A DNA stretch of 64,000 nt from Aquabacterium commune (GCF_004362855.1 NZ_SNXW01000009.1:62001-126000); one strand, 5' to 3'. Shown: positions 36,256 through 45,091, counted from the first letter of the stretch. Numbers and translations are program-made. Notes: generated by a model from the sequence alone, not told the origin.

Positions 36256-36972
36256 ATGAGCGCCCCTGACATGGACCGTGGCGACCAGGCCGCCGAGGAC
36301 ACCCAGGACGGCGGCGCCAAGCGCTTCATCGTGCCCGCGGTGCTGGTGCTGGCCCTCGTGGTGGCGTCCTACCTGATCTACAGCCAGATGGGCAAGGGCG
36401 GTGGTGGCCCCAAGCGCCAGACCGTGAAGATCGCGGTCCTGCCCGACACCCCGCCGCCGCCGCCGCCGCCCCCGAAGGACGAGAAGAAGCCCGAGCCCAA
36501 GCCCGACGAGAACAAGCCTCAGCCGCAAGAGCAAAAGCAGGTCGAGGCCCCGCCCGAGCCGCAGCAGCTGAAGATGGAAGGCGCGGCAGGCGATGGCCCG
36601 AGCGCTTTCGGCTCAGGCAGCGTGAACAGCGAGTACAAGGGCGGCGCCATTGGCACAGGCACGGGCGGTGGCACCCTGGCCGACAAACTGGCTTTCGGCA
36701 GCTTCGGCAATTCGGCGCGGCGCGAAGTCAATGACTTCCTCAACCGAGACCAGAACTTGCGGCGCAGTGGTGACTACAAGTTGCCCTTGAGCCTGTGGGT
36801 ACGTGCTGACGGCAGCATCGAGCGTTTTGAGCTGGATGCGAGCTCCGGTAACCCAGAGGTTGACAGCCGCCTTCGCCAGGCCCTGGCGCAGTTCCGTGGG
36901 TTCCGTAACCCACCGCCTGCTGGCCTGCCTCAGCCCATCAGGCTGCAAGTGACCAACCGCATGACAGGCTGA
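36256..36972 (+). CDS. tonB: TonB-family energy transducer dedicated to the TPS/Ton block
   Basis: 238 residues: short cytoplasmic start, one membrane helix at ~25-43 (FIVPAVLVLALVVASYLIYS), a Pro/Lys/Glu-rich rigid arm including an eight-proline run, a Gly-rich linker (GGAIGTGTGGGTLADKLAFG) and a compact C-terminal TonB domain (LPLSLWVRADGSIERFELDA to the end). It should transmit proton-motive force from the ExbB/ExbD complex to an outer-membrane partner. No TonB-dependent receptor with a plug domain is in the window, so the partner is unknown; TpsB, the porin or a remote receptor are options. Confidence 0.9.
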   Translation: MSAPDMDRGDQAAEDTQDGGAKRFIVPAVLVLALVVASYLIYSQMGKGGGGPKRQTVKIAVLPDTPPPPPPPPKDEKKPEPKPDENKPQPQEQKQVEAPPEPQQLKMEGAAGDGPSAFGSGSVNSEYKGGAIGTGTGGGTLADKLAFGSFGNSARREVNDFLNRDQNLRRSGDYKLPLSLWVRADGSIERFELDASSGNPEVDSRLRQALAQFRGFRNPPPAGLPQPIRLQVTNRMTG

Positions 36973-37016
36973 GTGCGCTCGGGCGCAACCGTCATCGTTT
37001 TTCAAGCGACATCATC

Positions 37017-38735
37017 ATGACCATCAAGCTTTTCACCCGTTGGCCCGCGCTCACTGTCCTGGCCATGGCCCTGGCAGCGCCTGTTGCCCACGCTGACGAC
37101 CGTGCAGCCCTGGAAACTTTGCGCCAGACCACCCGCAACTTGATCGATGCGTTGGTTGAAGGCGGCGTGATCACGCGCGAGAAGGCTGACGCCTTGTTGA
37201 AGGCCGCGGAGCAGCGCTCTGCCGCTGAGTTGGCCAGCAAGCCAGTCGCGCCTGCTGCCCCTATCACCACGGCCGATGGCAAGCCGGTGCTGCGCGTGCC
37301 TTATGTGCCCGAGAGCATGCGCAACCAAATCCGTGACGAGGTCAAGGAGGAAGTGATTGCCCAGGCACGTGCCGAGCGTTGGGGTGTGCCCAATGCCACA
37401 CCGTCTTGGGTGGACCGCATCCGCATTGATGGTGACATGCGCTTGCGCTACCAGAAAGATGATGTCAACAGCAACAACACGGCTGCTCTGACGTACCTCG
37501 CGGCAGAAGTTGGCAACGCGAATGGTATTTCCCGTATTCCTGACTTTGCAGCTTACCGGCTGACCAGCAACAACCTACCGCTGCCAGTGAGTGACACCAC
37601 GGCTGATCGCACACGTGAGCGCATCCGCTTGAGGTTGGGGTTGACGGCGAAGGTGACGGACGAGGTCTCCGTGGGACTCCGGTTGGCCACTGGCAGCGCC
37701 ACCGATCGCGTCTCCACCAACCAGACCATGGGGCAGAACTTCAACAAGTACCAACTTTTTGTGGACCGTGCCTTTGTGCGCGTGGACCCGGCTGAATGGG
37801 TGACGCTGCAAGGCGGTCGCATCCCGAATCCCTGGTTCAGCAGCGAGATGACCTGGAACGAAAACCTCAACTTCGAGGGTTTTGCCGCCACTTTCCGTCA
37901 CCCTGATCAGAATGCAGCCATTGCGCCGTTCCTGACCCTGGGCTACTTCCCCTTGCGCGAGGCCACGCCACCGACCCGCAACTCGCGCTCACTGTGGGGC
38001 GCGCAGATCGGCGCGAACTGGGCGGTGGATTCCCGCACCCGCGTCAAGCTGGGGCTGGCTTACTACCAATACAACAATATCGAGGGCCGTTCGGACAACG
38101 ACTACACCATCACGGGCACCACCGTTCCAACCGGTTCGACCTACGGGCAGTATGAATACCCCGTGGGTTTGCGTCAGAAGGGCAACACCGTCTTTGAGAC
38201 CAACCCGCTGTTGTCGGGTTCTTTGGACACTGCCCCCGTGTGGGGCTTGGCCTACCGCTTCAAGCCGCTGGTGTTGACGGCATCCGCCGAGTTCACGCAC
38301 TTCAATCCGTTCAACATCTTGTTGTCGGCCGAGTACGCCAACAACACAGCGTTCAGCGCCTCGGACTTCCGTCGTCGCGCGACGTTTTCCAGCTACGCCA
38401 ATGTGGACCCGGGCGGCAAGCGAGATGGCTATCAGATCAAGCTGGCGGTGGGCGCCACCGATGTGCGTGAAGCCGATGACTGGCAGGTGCAAGCCACCTA
38501 CCGTCACCTGGGCTCCGATGCCGTGCTCGACGCCTTCACAGACAGCGACCTGGGTTTGGGCGGGACCAACATGCGTGGTTACATCCTAGGCCTCACATAT
38601 GGGCTTTACCGCAACACCTCGCTGGGCCTTCGCTACCTGGCCGCCCAAAACATTGACAGCACCATCAACAGCAACTTCCCCAACGCGACCTTCAAGGTCA
38701 ACTCCCTGCAGGTGGATTTGAATGTTCGCTTCTGA
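37017..38735 (+). CDS. Putative outer-membrane porin (Porin_5-like)
   Basis: 572 residues. Signal peptide ends AHA/DD. A helical, probably coiled-coil segment follows (LETLRQTTRNLIDALVEGGV, ITREKADALLKAAEQ), then a barrel from ~130 starting IRIDGDMRLRYQKD with alternating strands (RERIRLRLGLTAKVTDEVSV) and ending in Phe (VNSLQVDLNVRF). This is the layout of 'putative porin' proteins that co-occur with ExbB/ExbD/TonB clusters. Substrate unknown. It starts 44 bases after tonB and probably belongs to that operon. Weaker idea: a surface receptor energised by this TonB, but no plug domain or TonB box is evident. Confidence 0.85.
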   Translation: MTIKLFTRWPALTVLAMALAAPVAHADDRAALETLRQTTRNLIDALVEGGVITREKADALLKAAEQRSAAELASKPVAPAAPITTADGKPVLRVPYVPESMRNQIRDEVKEEVIAQARAERWGVPNATPSWVDRIRIDGDMRLRYQKDDVNSNNTAALTYLAAEVGNANGISRIPDFAAYRLTSNNLPLPVSDTTADRTRERIRLRLGLTAKVTDEVSVGLRLATGSATDRVSTNQTMGQNFNKYQLFVDRAFVRVDPAEWVTLQGGRIPNPWFSSEMTWNENLNFEGFAATFRHPDQNAAIAPFLTLGYFPLREATPPTRNSRSLWGAQIGANWAVDSRTRVKLGLAYYQYNNIEGRSDNDYTITGTTVPTGSTYGQYEYPVGLRQKGNTVFETNPLLSGSLDTAPVWGLAYRFKPLVLTASAEFTHFNPFNILLSAEYANNTAFSASDFRRRATFSSYANVDPGGKRDGYQIKLAVGATDVREADDWQVQATYRHLGSDAVLDAFTDSDLGLGGTNMRGYILGLTYGLYRNTSLGLRYLAAQNIDSTINSNFPNATFKVNSLQVDLNVRF

Positions 38736-38742
38736 TCACCCC

Positions 38743-39402
38743 ATGCCCCGACCCACTCACCGGGTGCTGCGCGGCCTGATCGCGCTGTCGCTGGCCGTGT
38801 CCGCCTCGGTGGTGTTCGCGCAATCCGACAAGGACGCCGAACAAACCAAGCGCTTGCGCCTGCAAATGCGTCAGATCCAGCAGCAGCAACAGGAGGCGCA
38901 GGAAGCGCAAGCCAAGGCCGATCAGGCCCGCCAGCAAGCAGAGCAAAGCCTGAAGGCGCAAGAGTCTGACCTGCAAAAGCAGCGGGCTGCAGCCGGCAAT
39001 GCCCAGCGCAAGGCCGCCGTGCTGGACAAGGAGCTGGAGAAGCTGAAGGCCGACCACGAGCGGCTCAAGGCTGATTTGGCCGCCCTGACCGAGAAGCACC
39101 AAGGCGTGTTGGCCACGGCGAAGGCCGCACAGGAAAAGGCCGCGGCTGCCGAGTCCCGCCTCACGCAAGAGGGGCAGCAGCTCACGCAGCAGTTGCAGCG
39201 CTGCACGGCCGACAACGCGACCCTGGTGGGCCTGGGCAACGAGTTGCTGGTGCGGTACGAGAGCAAAGGTTTGGGCGAGGTCTTGTCCGCCAACGAGCCC
39301 TTCGTGCAGACGGGCCGCGTGAAGCTGGAGAATTTCAAGTCGCAGTACGGCCAGCGCATCGAGGCGGCCAAGGTCAAGGCGGGGGATTCCCCTGCGCGTT
39401 GA
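38743..39402 (+). CDS. Periplasmic coiled-coil protein downstream of the porin
   Basis: 219 residues. Signal peptide ends VVFAQ; residues ~30-160 are one long Gln/Ala/Lys/Glu-rich coiled coil (AEQTKRLRLQMRQIQQQQQE, LDKELEKLKADHERLKADLA). The C-terminal ~60 residues (CTADNATLVGLGNELLVRYE, VQTGRVKLENFKSQYGQRIE) look conserved and contain one Cys. ATG 38743 is preferred because the signal peptide starts there; ATG 38722 would overlap the porin. It sits seven bases past the porin stop, so it may scaffold the porin or Ton complex in the periplasm. No known family function. Confidence 0.7.
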   Translation: MPRPTHRVLRGLIALSLAVSASVVFAQSDKDAEQTKRLRLQMRQIQQQQQEAQEAQAKADQARQQAEQSLKAQESDLQKQRAAAGNAQRKAAVLDKELEKLKADHERLKADLAALTEKHQGVLATAKAAQEKAAAAESRLTQEGQQLTQQLQRCTADNATLVGLGNELLVRYESKGLGEVLSANEPFVQTGRVKLENFKSQYGQRIEAAKVKAGDSPAR

Positions 39403-39447
39403 TGCGTTGATGGGCGCCGATGCCAGCCCTGCGCCTTACACTGAAGC

Positions 39448-39825
39448 ATGCCCATCACCTTCAAATCCCAAGCCACCGGCGACCTCGTGATGCTCGACAA
39501 GCACGCCGAGGCCTTGCTCCAGCTGCTGGGCAAGACCGCCAAAGCCGCGGGCGTCCTGGAGCCGGCAGACATGGCGCACGCGCTGACGGTGTTGCGCGCC
39601 ATCGAGGACCCGCGTGACGCGCAAGCCGCAGCCCGTGCCGAGCGCGCGGCGGAAGCGTCGGCTGGCGACGAGCAAGAGGACGAGAAAGAGCAAGAGGATG
39701 AGGCCCCCGGGCTGACCTTGTCTTTCCAGGACGAGCCCGTCAGCCTGCGCCAGCGCGCTGCACCCTTCATTCGCCTGATCGAGCAGGCCCAGGCCGAAGG
39801 CAAACCGATCGTCTGGGGCGTCTGA
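39448..39825 (+). CDS. DUF1840-family protein
   Basis: 125 residues, soluble. The N-terminus MPITFKSQATGDLVMLDKHA and the C-terminus RAAPFIRLIEQAQAEGKPIV with final WGV are typical of the betaproteobacterial DUF1840 family. A central acidic stretch (DEQEDEKEQEDEA) links the two conserved ends. Function unknown. It lies between the TPS/Ton block and the histidine phosphatase gene, 45 bases after the coiled-coil gene. Confidence 0.85.
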   Translation: MPITFKSQATGDLVMLDKHAEALLQLLGKTAKAAGVLEPADMAHALTVLRAIEDPRDAQAAARAERAAEASAGDEQEDEKEQEDEAPGLTLSFQDEPVSLRQRAAPFIRLIEQAQAEGKPIVWGV

Positions 39826-39875
39826 AGCCCGCTTCCGGCTTGTGCACTGCAGCATGGCTGAGGCATGATGGCCGC

Positions 39876-40541
39876 ATGTCCGAGTTCGCCACCCGCCTCA
39901 TCGCCGTGCGCCACGGCGAAACCGCCTGGAACCGCGTCTCCCGCATCCAGGGCCACACCGACATCCCCCTGAACGAAGCCGGCCTCTGGCAGGCGCGCCA
40001 GGTGGGGCAGGCGGTGGCGGCCGAAGGCATCGACGCCATTTACAGCTCGGATTTGCAACGCGCCGCAGACACGGCCCGGGCCATTGGCCGTGCCGCGGGT
40101 GTGCCGGTGCAGTTGGATGTGGCCTTGCGTGAGCGCCATTTCGGCGAACTCGAAGGCCTGACCCATGACGAGATCAACACGCGCTGGCCCGAGCAAGGCC
40201 GGCGCTGGCGCGGCCGGGACCCCGACTACGGCCCGCAAGGCGGCGAAACGCTGAAAGATTTCCACGCGCGCTGCGTGGGCGCCCTGACCCGGCTGGCGCA
40301 ACGCCATCCGGGCCAGACCGTGGTGCTGGTGGCCCACGGCGGTGTGCTCGACTGCTTCTACCGCGCCGCCAATGGCGTGGACCTGAGCGTGCCGCGCAGC
40401 TGGACCATCGGCAACGCCACCATCAACCGGCTGCTCTACAGCCCCGACGGCCTGACCATGATCGGCTGGGCCGACGATGGGCACCTGCAGGCCGAGCGGG
40501 GCCTGGACGAGTCCTCCGATGGGGCCGTGGCGCCTGCCTGA
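39876..40541 (+). CDS. Histidine phosphatase family (phosphoglycerate mutase-like) protein
   Basis: 221 residues of the histidine phosphatase superfamily. The phosphate pocket is complete: LIAVRHGETAWN with the phospho-accepting His, YSSDLQRAADTARAI, ERHFGELEGLTHDEIN with its acid/base Glu, and VVLVAHGGVLDC with the second His. Size and motifs fit bacterial GpmB/CobC-like phosphatases; the substrate cannot be read from the sequence. Start ATG 39876 is chosen from homology; an in-frame upstream reading lacks conserved sequence. A 16-base palindrome follows the stop. Confidence 0.88.
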   Translation: MSEFATRLIAVRHGETAWNRVSRIQGHTDIPLNEAGLWQARQVGQAVAAEGIDAIYSSDLQRAADTARAIGRAAGVPVQLDVALRERHFGELEGLTHDEINTRWPEQGRRWRGRDPDYGPQGGETLKDFHARCVGALTRLAQRHPGQTVVLVAHGGVLDCFYRAANGVDLSVPRSWTIGNATINRLLYSPDGLTMIGWADDGHLQAERGLDESSDGAVAPA

Positions 40542-40543
40542 GT

Positions 40544-40559
40544 CCCGACGCGCGTCGGG
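40544..40559. terminator. Palindrome after the histidine phosphatase gene
   Basis: CCCGACGCGCGTCGGG (40544-40559) is a perfect 16-base palindrome two bases after the stop codon. It can form a GC-rich hairpin with a small loop, but no T run follows (CATTGCGC). It probably marks the end of the upstream transcript before the efflux operon. Confidence 0.45.
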
Positions 40560-40614
40560 GCATTGCGCAAAACTTAACAATGTGTTTTTGAAAGCTGGCT
40601 ATCATCCCGGGCAG

Positions 40615-40635
40615 AATATTGACTAGGCAAGTATT
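40615..40635. promoter_or_regulatory. Imperfect inverted repeat before the RND efflux operon
   Basis: AATATTG (40615-40621) and CAAGTATT (40628-40635) are inverted arms with one extra base, in the only AT-rich part of the 106-base leader, just before the efflux adaptor start at 40648. The position suits a TetR-type operator near the start of transcription, but no regulator gene is adjacent. Confidence 0.3.
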
Positions 40636-40647
40636 TACGAGGTGAAC

Positions 40648-41913
40648 ATGGCGCGTCGCAATCAGGGTGTCGATCAGGGTGTCAGGCTGGGGATGTTGGC
40701 AGGTGCCGCCTTGGCGCTGGCCGTGCTGGCAGGCTGCGGCAAGGGGGGCGATGCCACCGCGCAAGCGCCCGCGGGCGCCAAGCCGGCCATGCCACCGGCG
40801 CAGGTGGGCGTGGTCACGGTCAAGTTGCAGTCCGTGCCCGTGATGAACGAGCTGCCCGGCCGCCTGGAAGCCTTCCGCACCGCGCAGGTCCGTGCCCGCG
40901 TGGCCGGCATCCTGCAGCGCCGTCTGTTCACCGAAGGCGCCGACGTGAAGGCGGGCCAGGCCCTCTTCCAGATCGACCCGGCCACCTACCAGGCGGCGCT
41001 GGACAGCGCCCTGGCCACACAGGCGCGCGCCGAGGCCAACCAGGCCCAGGCCCAATCCCTGGTCAAGCGCTACGAACCGCTGCAAGCCGCCAAGGCCATC
41101 AGCCCGCAGGAGTTCCTCAATGCCCAGGTCGCAGAGCGTCAGGCCAATGCCGACGTGCAGTCCGCCAAGGCCGCCGTGCAGACGGCGCGCATCAACCTCG
41201 GCTACGCCAGCGTGAGCTCGCCGATTGCAGGCCGCATCGGGCGTGCGCTGGTCACCGAAGGCGCGCTGGTGGGGCAGGGCGAGGTGACGCAGCTGGCCGT
41301 GGTGCAGCAGGTCAACCCGCTGTACGTCAACTTCACGCAGCCGGCCAACGAGGTGATGAAGCTGCGCCAGGCGCTCAACAGCGGTGCGCTGAAGAAGGCC
41401 GGCGAGCAGGTCGCCAGCATCCGTGTCGTGATGGACGATGGCCGCGAGTACCCACTGGCGGGCAAGCTGCTGTTTTCCGACCTGACGGTGGACACCACCT
41501 CGGGCCAGGTCTCGCTGCGCGCCGAGCTGCCCAATCCGCAAGGCCTTTTGCTGCCGGGCATGTACGTGCGCGTGCGCCTGGAGCAGGCCCAGGTGGACGG
41601 CGGTTTCCTGCTGCCCCAGCAGGCCGTGACCCGCACCGCGCAGGCCGACACCGTCATGGTGGTGGCAGCCGATGGCATGGTCTCGCCGCGCCCGGTGAAG
41701 ATCGGGGGTGCGCGCGGCAACCAATGGGTTGTGTTGGGCGGCTTGAAGGACGGCGAGCAGGTGATGGTCGATGGCTTCCAGAAGATGATGAACCCCAAGG
41801 TGCCGGTGAAGGCCGTGCCGTGGCAGGCGCCTGCGCAGAACGCGTCGATGGTCGCTCCGGCGGCATCTGCCGCCTCTGCTGCGTTGGCACCGTCCGCCGC
41901 GGCTTCGCGCTGA
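40648..41913 (+). CDS. RND efflux periplasmic adaptor (AcrA/MexA-type lipoprotein)
   Basis: 421 residues. Lipobox VLAGC (Cys30) anchors it to the inner membrane. The membrane-fusion-protein layout is complete: ELPGRLEAFRTAQVRARVAG beta-barrel/lipoyl entry, alpha-hairpin (SLVKRYEPLQAAKAISPQEF to SAKAAVQTARINLGYASVSS), lipoyl return IAGRIGRALVTEGALVGQGE, then a beta-barrel and membrane-proximal domain. An Ala/Pro/Ser-rich tail follows. I use ATG 40648, with GAGG just upstream, over GTG 40642. First gene of a three-gene tripartite pump with no local repressor gene. Confidence 0.93.
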   Translation: MARRNQGVDQGVRLGMLAGAALALAVLAGCGKGGDATAQAPAGAKPAMPPAQVGVVTVKLQSVPVMNELPGRLEAFRTAQVRARVAGILQRRLFTEGADVKAGQALFQIDPATYQAALDSALATQARAEANQAQAQSLVKRYEPLQAAKAISPQEFLNAQVAERQANADVQSAKAAVQTARINLGYASVSSPIAGRIGRALVTEGALVGQGEVTQLAVVQQVNPLYVNFTQPANEVMKLRQALNSGALKKAGEQVASIRVVMDDGREYPLAGKLLFSDLTVDTTSGQVSLRAELPNPQGLLLPGMYVRVRLEQAQVDGGFLLPQQAVTRTAQADTVMVVAADGMVSPRPVKIGGARGNQWVVLGGLKDGEQVMVDGFQKMMNPKVPVKAVPWQAPAQNASMVAPAASAASAALAPSAAASR

Positions 41914-41934
41914 TGTCCCGCTGAAGGAGCCCGC

Positions 41935-44900
41935 ATGTCACGTTTCTTCATCGAGCGGCCCATCTTCGCGTGGGTGATCGCGCTGTTCATCCTGGTGTTT
42001 GGCGGCGTCGCCATCACCAAGCTGCCGATCGCGCAATACCCGACCGTGGCACCGCCCTCGGTCGTCATCAGTGCGACCTACCCCGGTGCGTCGGCCAAGA
42101 CGCTGGACGAGAGCGTCGTCAGCGTGATCGAGCAGGAGCTCAATGGTTCGCCCGGCATGGCCTACATGGAGTCGGTCAGCCAAGCCAACGGCACGGGCAG
42201 CATCACCGTGACCTTCGAGTCCGGCACCAACATCGACCTGGCCCAGGTGGACGTGCAGAACCGCCTGGCCCGTGCCACGCCGCGCTTGCCCTCGGCCGTG
42301 ACGCAGCAGGGCGTGAAGGTGGACAAATCGCGCAGCAACACGCTGATGTTCGTGATGCTGTCGTCCACCAACCCGGCCTTTGACCCTGTGGCCCTGGGCG
42401 ATTACGCCTCGCGCAACGTGCTGCCCGAGTTGCAGCGCGTGGCCGGCATTGGCCAGGTCACGCTGTTCGGCACCGAGCGCGCCATGCGCATCTGGGTGGA
42501 CCCGGCCAAGCTGCTGGCCTACGGCCTGAGCCTGAGCGACGTCAATGCCGCCATCCGCGCACAGAACGCCCTGGTGCCGGCCGGCGCCCTGGGTGACCGC
42601 CCCAACCTCATCGACCAGACCTTGTCGGCCACCGTGGTGGTCAAGGGCCAACTGGAGAACACCGAGCAGTTCGGCAACGTGGTGCTGCGCGCCAAGGCCG
42701 ATGGCTCGACCGTGCGCCTCAAAGATGTGGCCCGGCTTGAGTTAGGCGCCCAGACCTACGGCACCTATGCGCGCCTGAACGGCAAACCGGCACTGGGCAT
42801 GAGCGTGCAGCTCTCGCCCACCGGCAATGCGCTGGAGGCGGCCAAGCTGGTCAAGGCCCGCATGGAGCAGCTCAAGAAGTACTTCCCGCAGGGCGTGGAT
42901 TACTCCTTCCCCTACGACACCTCGGGCTTCATCGAGATCTCCATCAGCCAGGTGGTCGAGACCCTGGTCGAGGCCGTGGTGCTGGTGTTCCTGGTGATGT
43001 ACCTGTTCCTGCAGAACATCCGCTACACCCTGATCCCGACGCTGGTGGTGCCCGTGGCCCTGCTGGGCACCTTCGGCGTGATGCTGGTGGCGGGTTTTTC
43101 CATCAACGTGCTGACGATGTTCGGCATGGTGCTGGCCATTGGCATCCTGGTGGACGATGCCATCGTGGTGGTGGAGAACGTCGAGCGCCTGATGGTCCAG
43201 GAAGGGCTGTCGCCCCGCGAGGCCACGCGCAAGGCCATGGGCCAGATCAGTGGCGCCATCATCGGCATCACGGTGGTGCTGGTGTCGGTGTTCATCCCGA
43301 TGGCCTTCTTCGCGGGCTCGGTGGGCAACATCTACCGGCAGTTCTCGCTGGCCATGGTGGCCTCGATGCTGTTCTCGGCCTTCCTGGCCTTGTCGCTGAC
43401 GCCGGCCTTGTGCGCCACGCTGCTCAAGCCCGTGCCGCACGGCCACCACGAGAAGCGCGGCTTTTTCGGCTGGTTCAACCGCTTCTTCACCTCGACCACG
43501 CACGGCTACGAGGGCATCGCGGCCAAGCTGGTGCGCCGCGGCGGCCGCGTGTTCATCGTCTATGCGCTGATCGTCGCCACCGTGGGCTGGCTGTACGTGC
43601 GCATGCCATCGGCCTTCCTGCCCAACGAAGACCAGGGCAACCTGATCGTCAACATGCAGCTGCCGCCGGGTGCGACGGCACCGCGCACGGAAGCCGTGGT
43701 CAGCCAGGTGGAGCAGTACTTCCTCAAGCAGCCCGAGGTGAAGTCCATCATCGGGGTGGTGGGCTTCAGCTTCTCGGGTTCGGGTCAGAACGCGGCGCTG
43801 GGCTTCGTCACCCTCAAGGATTTCGACGAGCGCCAGGGCGAGGCGCACTCGGCACAGGCCGTCGCCAAGCGTGCGTTCGGTGCGCTGAGTGGCGTGCGCG
43901 ATGCCTTCATCTTCCCGCTGAACCCGCCGCCCATCCGCGAGCTGGGCAATGCCACGGGCTTTTCGCTGCGCCTGCAGGACCGCGCCGGCCTTGGCCACGA
44001 CGCCCTGCTGGCGGCACGCAACCAGTTGCTGGGCATGGCCCGCGAGAGCAAGGTCGTCACGGGCCTGCGCCCGGATGGCCTGGAAGATGCGCCTCAGCTG
44101 CAACTCGACATCGACCGTGAGAAGGCCTACGCCCTCGGTGTGAGCTTCGATGTGCTGAGCGCAACGCTGTCCACGGCCTTGGGTTCCAGCTACATCAACG
44201 ACTTCCCCAACCGCTCGCGCCTGCAGCGCGTGGTGGTGCAGGCCGATGCCCCGGCGCGCATGCAGCCCGAGCAGATCCTGCAGCTCAACGTGACCAACAC
44301 GCAGGGCCAGAGCGTGCCGCTGTCGGCCTTCGTGACGACGCGCTGGGTGACCGGCCAGATGCAGGCGGTGCGCTACAACGGCTACCCGGCGATGCGCATT
44401 GCCGGTGACGCGGGCGCAGGCTTCAGCACGGGCCAGGCGATTGCCGAAATGGAAGCCCTGGCCGCCAAGTTGCCGCAAGGCATCGGCATCGAGTGGACGG
44501 GGCTGTCGCGCGAAGAGCAGCTCTCGGGCTCGCAGGCCACGACGCTGCTGGTGTTCTCGCTGCTGGCCGTGTTCCTGTGCCTGGCCGCGCTGTACGAGAG
44601 TTGGTCGATCCCCGCTGCGGTGATGCTGGTGGTGCCGCTGGGCGTGCTGGGCTCGCTGCTTGGCGCGAACCTGCGCGACCTGCCCAACGACGTCTTCTTC
44701 AAGGTGGGCCTGATCACCATCATCGGCCTGTCGGCGAAGAACGCGATCCTGATCATCGAGTTCGCCCGCGAGCTGCAGGACAAGGGCATGGGCCTGCTGG
44801 AGGCCACGCTGCAGGCCTGCCACCTGCGCTTCCGCCCGATCATCATGACCTCGGTGGCCTTCATCCTGGGCGTGCTGCCCCTGGTGATTTCCACCGGCGC

Positions 44901-45087
44901 CGGCTCGGCCAGCCAGCGCGCCATCGGTACCGGCGTGATGAGCGGCATGATCGCGGCCACCGTGCTGGCGGTGTTCTTCGTGCCGGTGTTCTTCGTGGTG
45001 ATCCGCCGCTGGTTTCCGGCCAAGCCCGCCGCAGAAGCCACGACACTGGCCGCAGACACGGCACACGCCCATGAAGGCAAGGAGTGA
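41935..45087 (+). CDS. RND multidrug efflux permease (HAE1/AcrB family)
   Basis: 1,050 residues, the usual length for a trimeric hydrophobe/amphiphile efflux pump. The start is the family signature SRFFIERPIFAWVIALFILV. The proton-relay Asp pair lies at D407/D408 in GILVDDAIVVVENVERL, exactly as in AcrB, and the TM10 Lys at K935 in GLSAKNAILIIEF. Two large periplasmic loops and 12 membrane helices are recognisable. Substrates cannot be predicted from sequence alone; drugs, dyes, bile salts and solvents are typical for the family. Starts 21 bases after the adaptor gene. Confidence 0.96.
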   Translation: MSRFFIERPIFAWVIALFILVFGGVAITKLPIAQYPTVAPPSVVISATYPGASAKTLDESVVSVIEQELNGSPGMAYMESVSQANGTGSITVTFESGTNIDLAQVDVQNRLARATPRLPSAVTQQGVKVDKSRSNTLMFVMLSSTNPAFDPVALGDYASRNVLPELQRVAGIGQVTLFGTERAMRIWVDPAKLLAYGLSLSDVNAAIRAQNALVPAGALGDRPNLIDQTLSATVVVKGQLENTEQFGNVVLRAKADGSTVRLKDVARLELGAQTYGTYARLNGKPALGMSVQLSPTGNALEAAKLVKARMEQLKKYFPQGVDYSFPYDTSGFIEISISQVVETLVEAVVLVFLVMYLFLQNIRYTLIPTLVVPVALLGTFGVMLVAGFSINVLTMFGMVLAIGILVDDAIVVVENVERLMVQEGLSPREATRKAMGQISGAIIGITVVLVSVFIPMAFFAGSVGNIYRQFSLAMVASMLFSAFLALSLTPALCATLLKPVPHGHHEKRGFFGWFNRFFTSTTHGYEGIAAKLVRRGGRVFIVYALIVATVGWLYVRMPSAFLPNEDQGNLIVNMQLPPGATAPRTEAVVSQVEQYFLKQPEVKSIIGVVGFSFSGSGQNAALGFVTLKDFDERQGEAHSAQAVAKRAFGALSGVRDAFIFPLNPPPIRELGNATGFSLRLQDRAGLGHDALLAARNQLLGMARESKVVTGLRPDGLEDAPQLQLDIDREKAYALGVSFDVLSATLSTALGSSYINDFPNRSRLQRVVVQADAPARMQPEQILQLNVTNTQGQSVPLSAFVTTRWVTGQMQAVRYNGYPAMRIAGDAGAGFSTGQAIAEMEALAAKLPQGIGIEWTGLSREEQLSGSQATTLLVFSLLAVFLCLAALYESWSIPAAVMLVVPLGVLGSLLGANLRDLPNDVFFKVGLITIIGLSAKNAILIIEFARELQDKGMGLLEATLQACHLRFRPIIMTSVAFILGVLPLVISTGAGSASQRAIGTGVMSGMIAATVLAVFFVPVFFVVIRRWFPAKPAAEATTLAADTAHAHEGKE

Positions 45088-45091
45088 GGCC

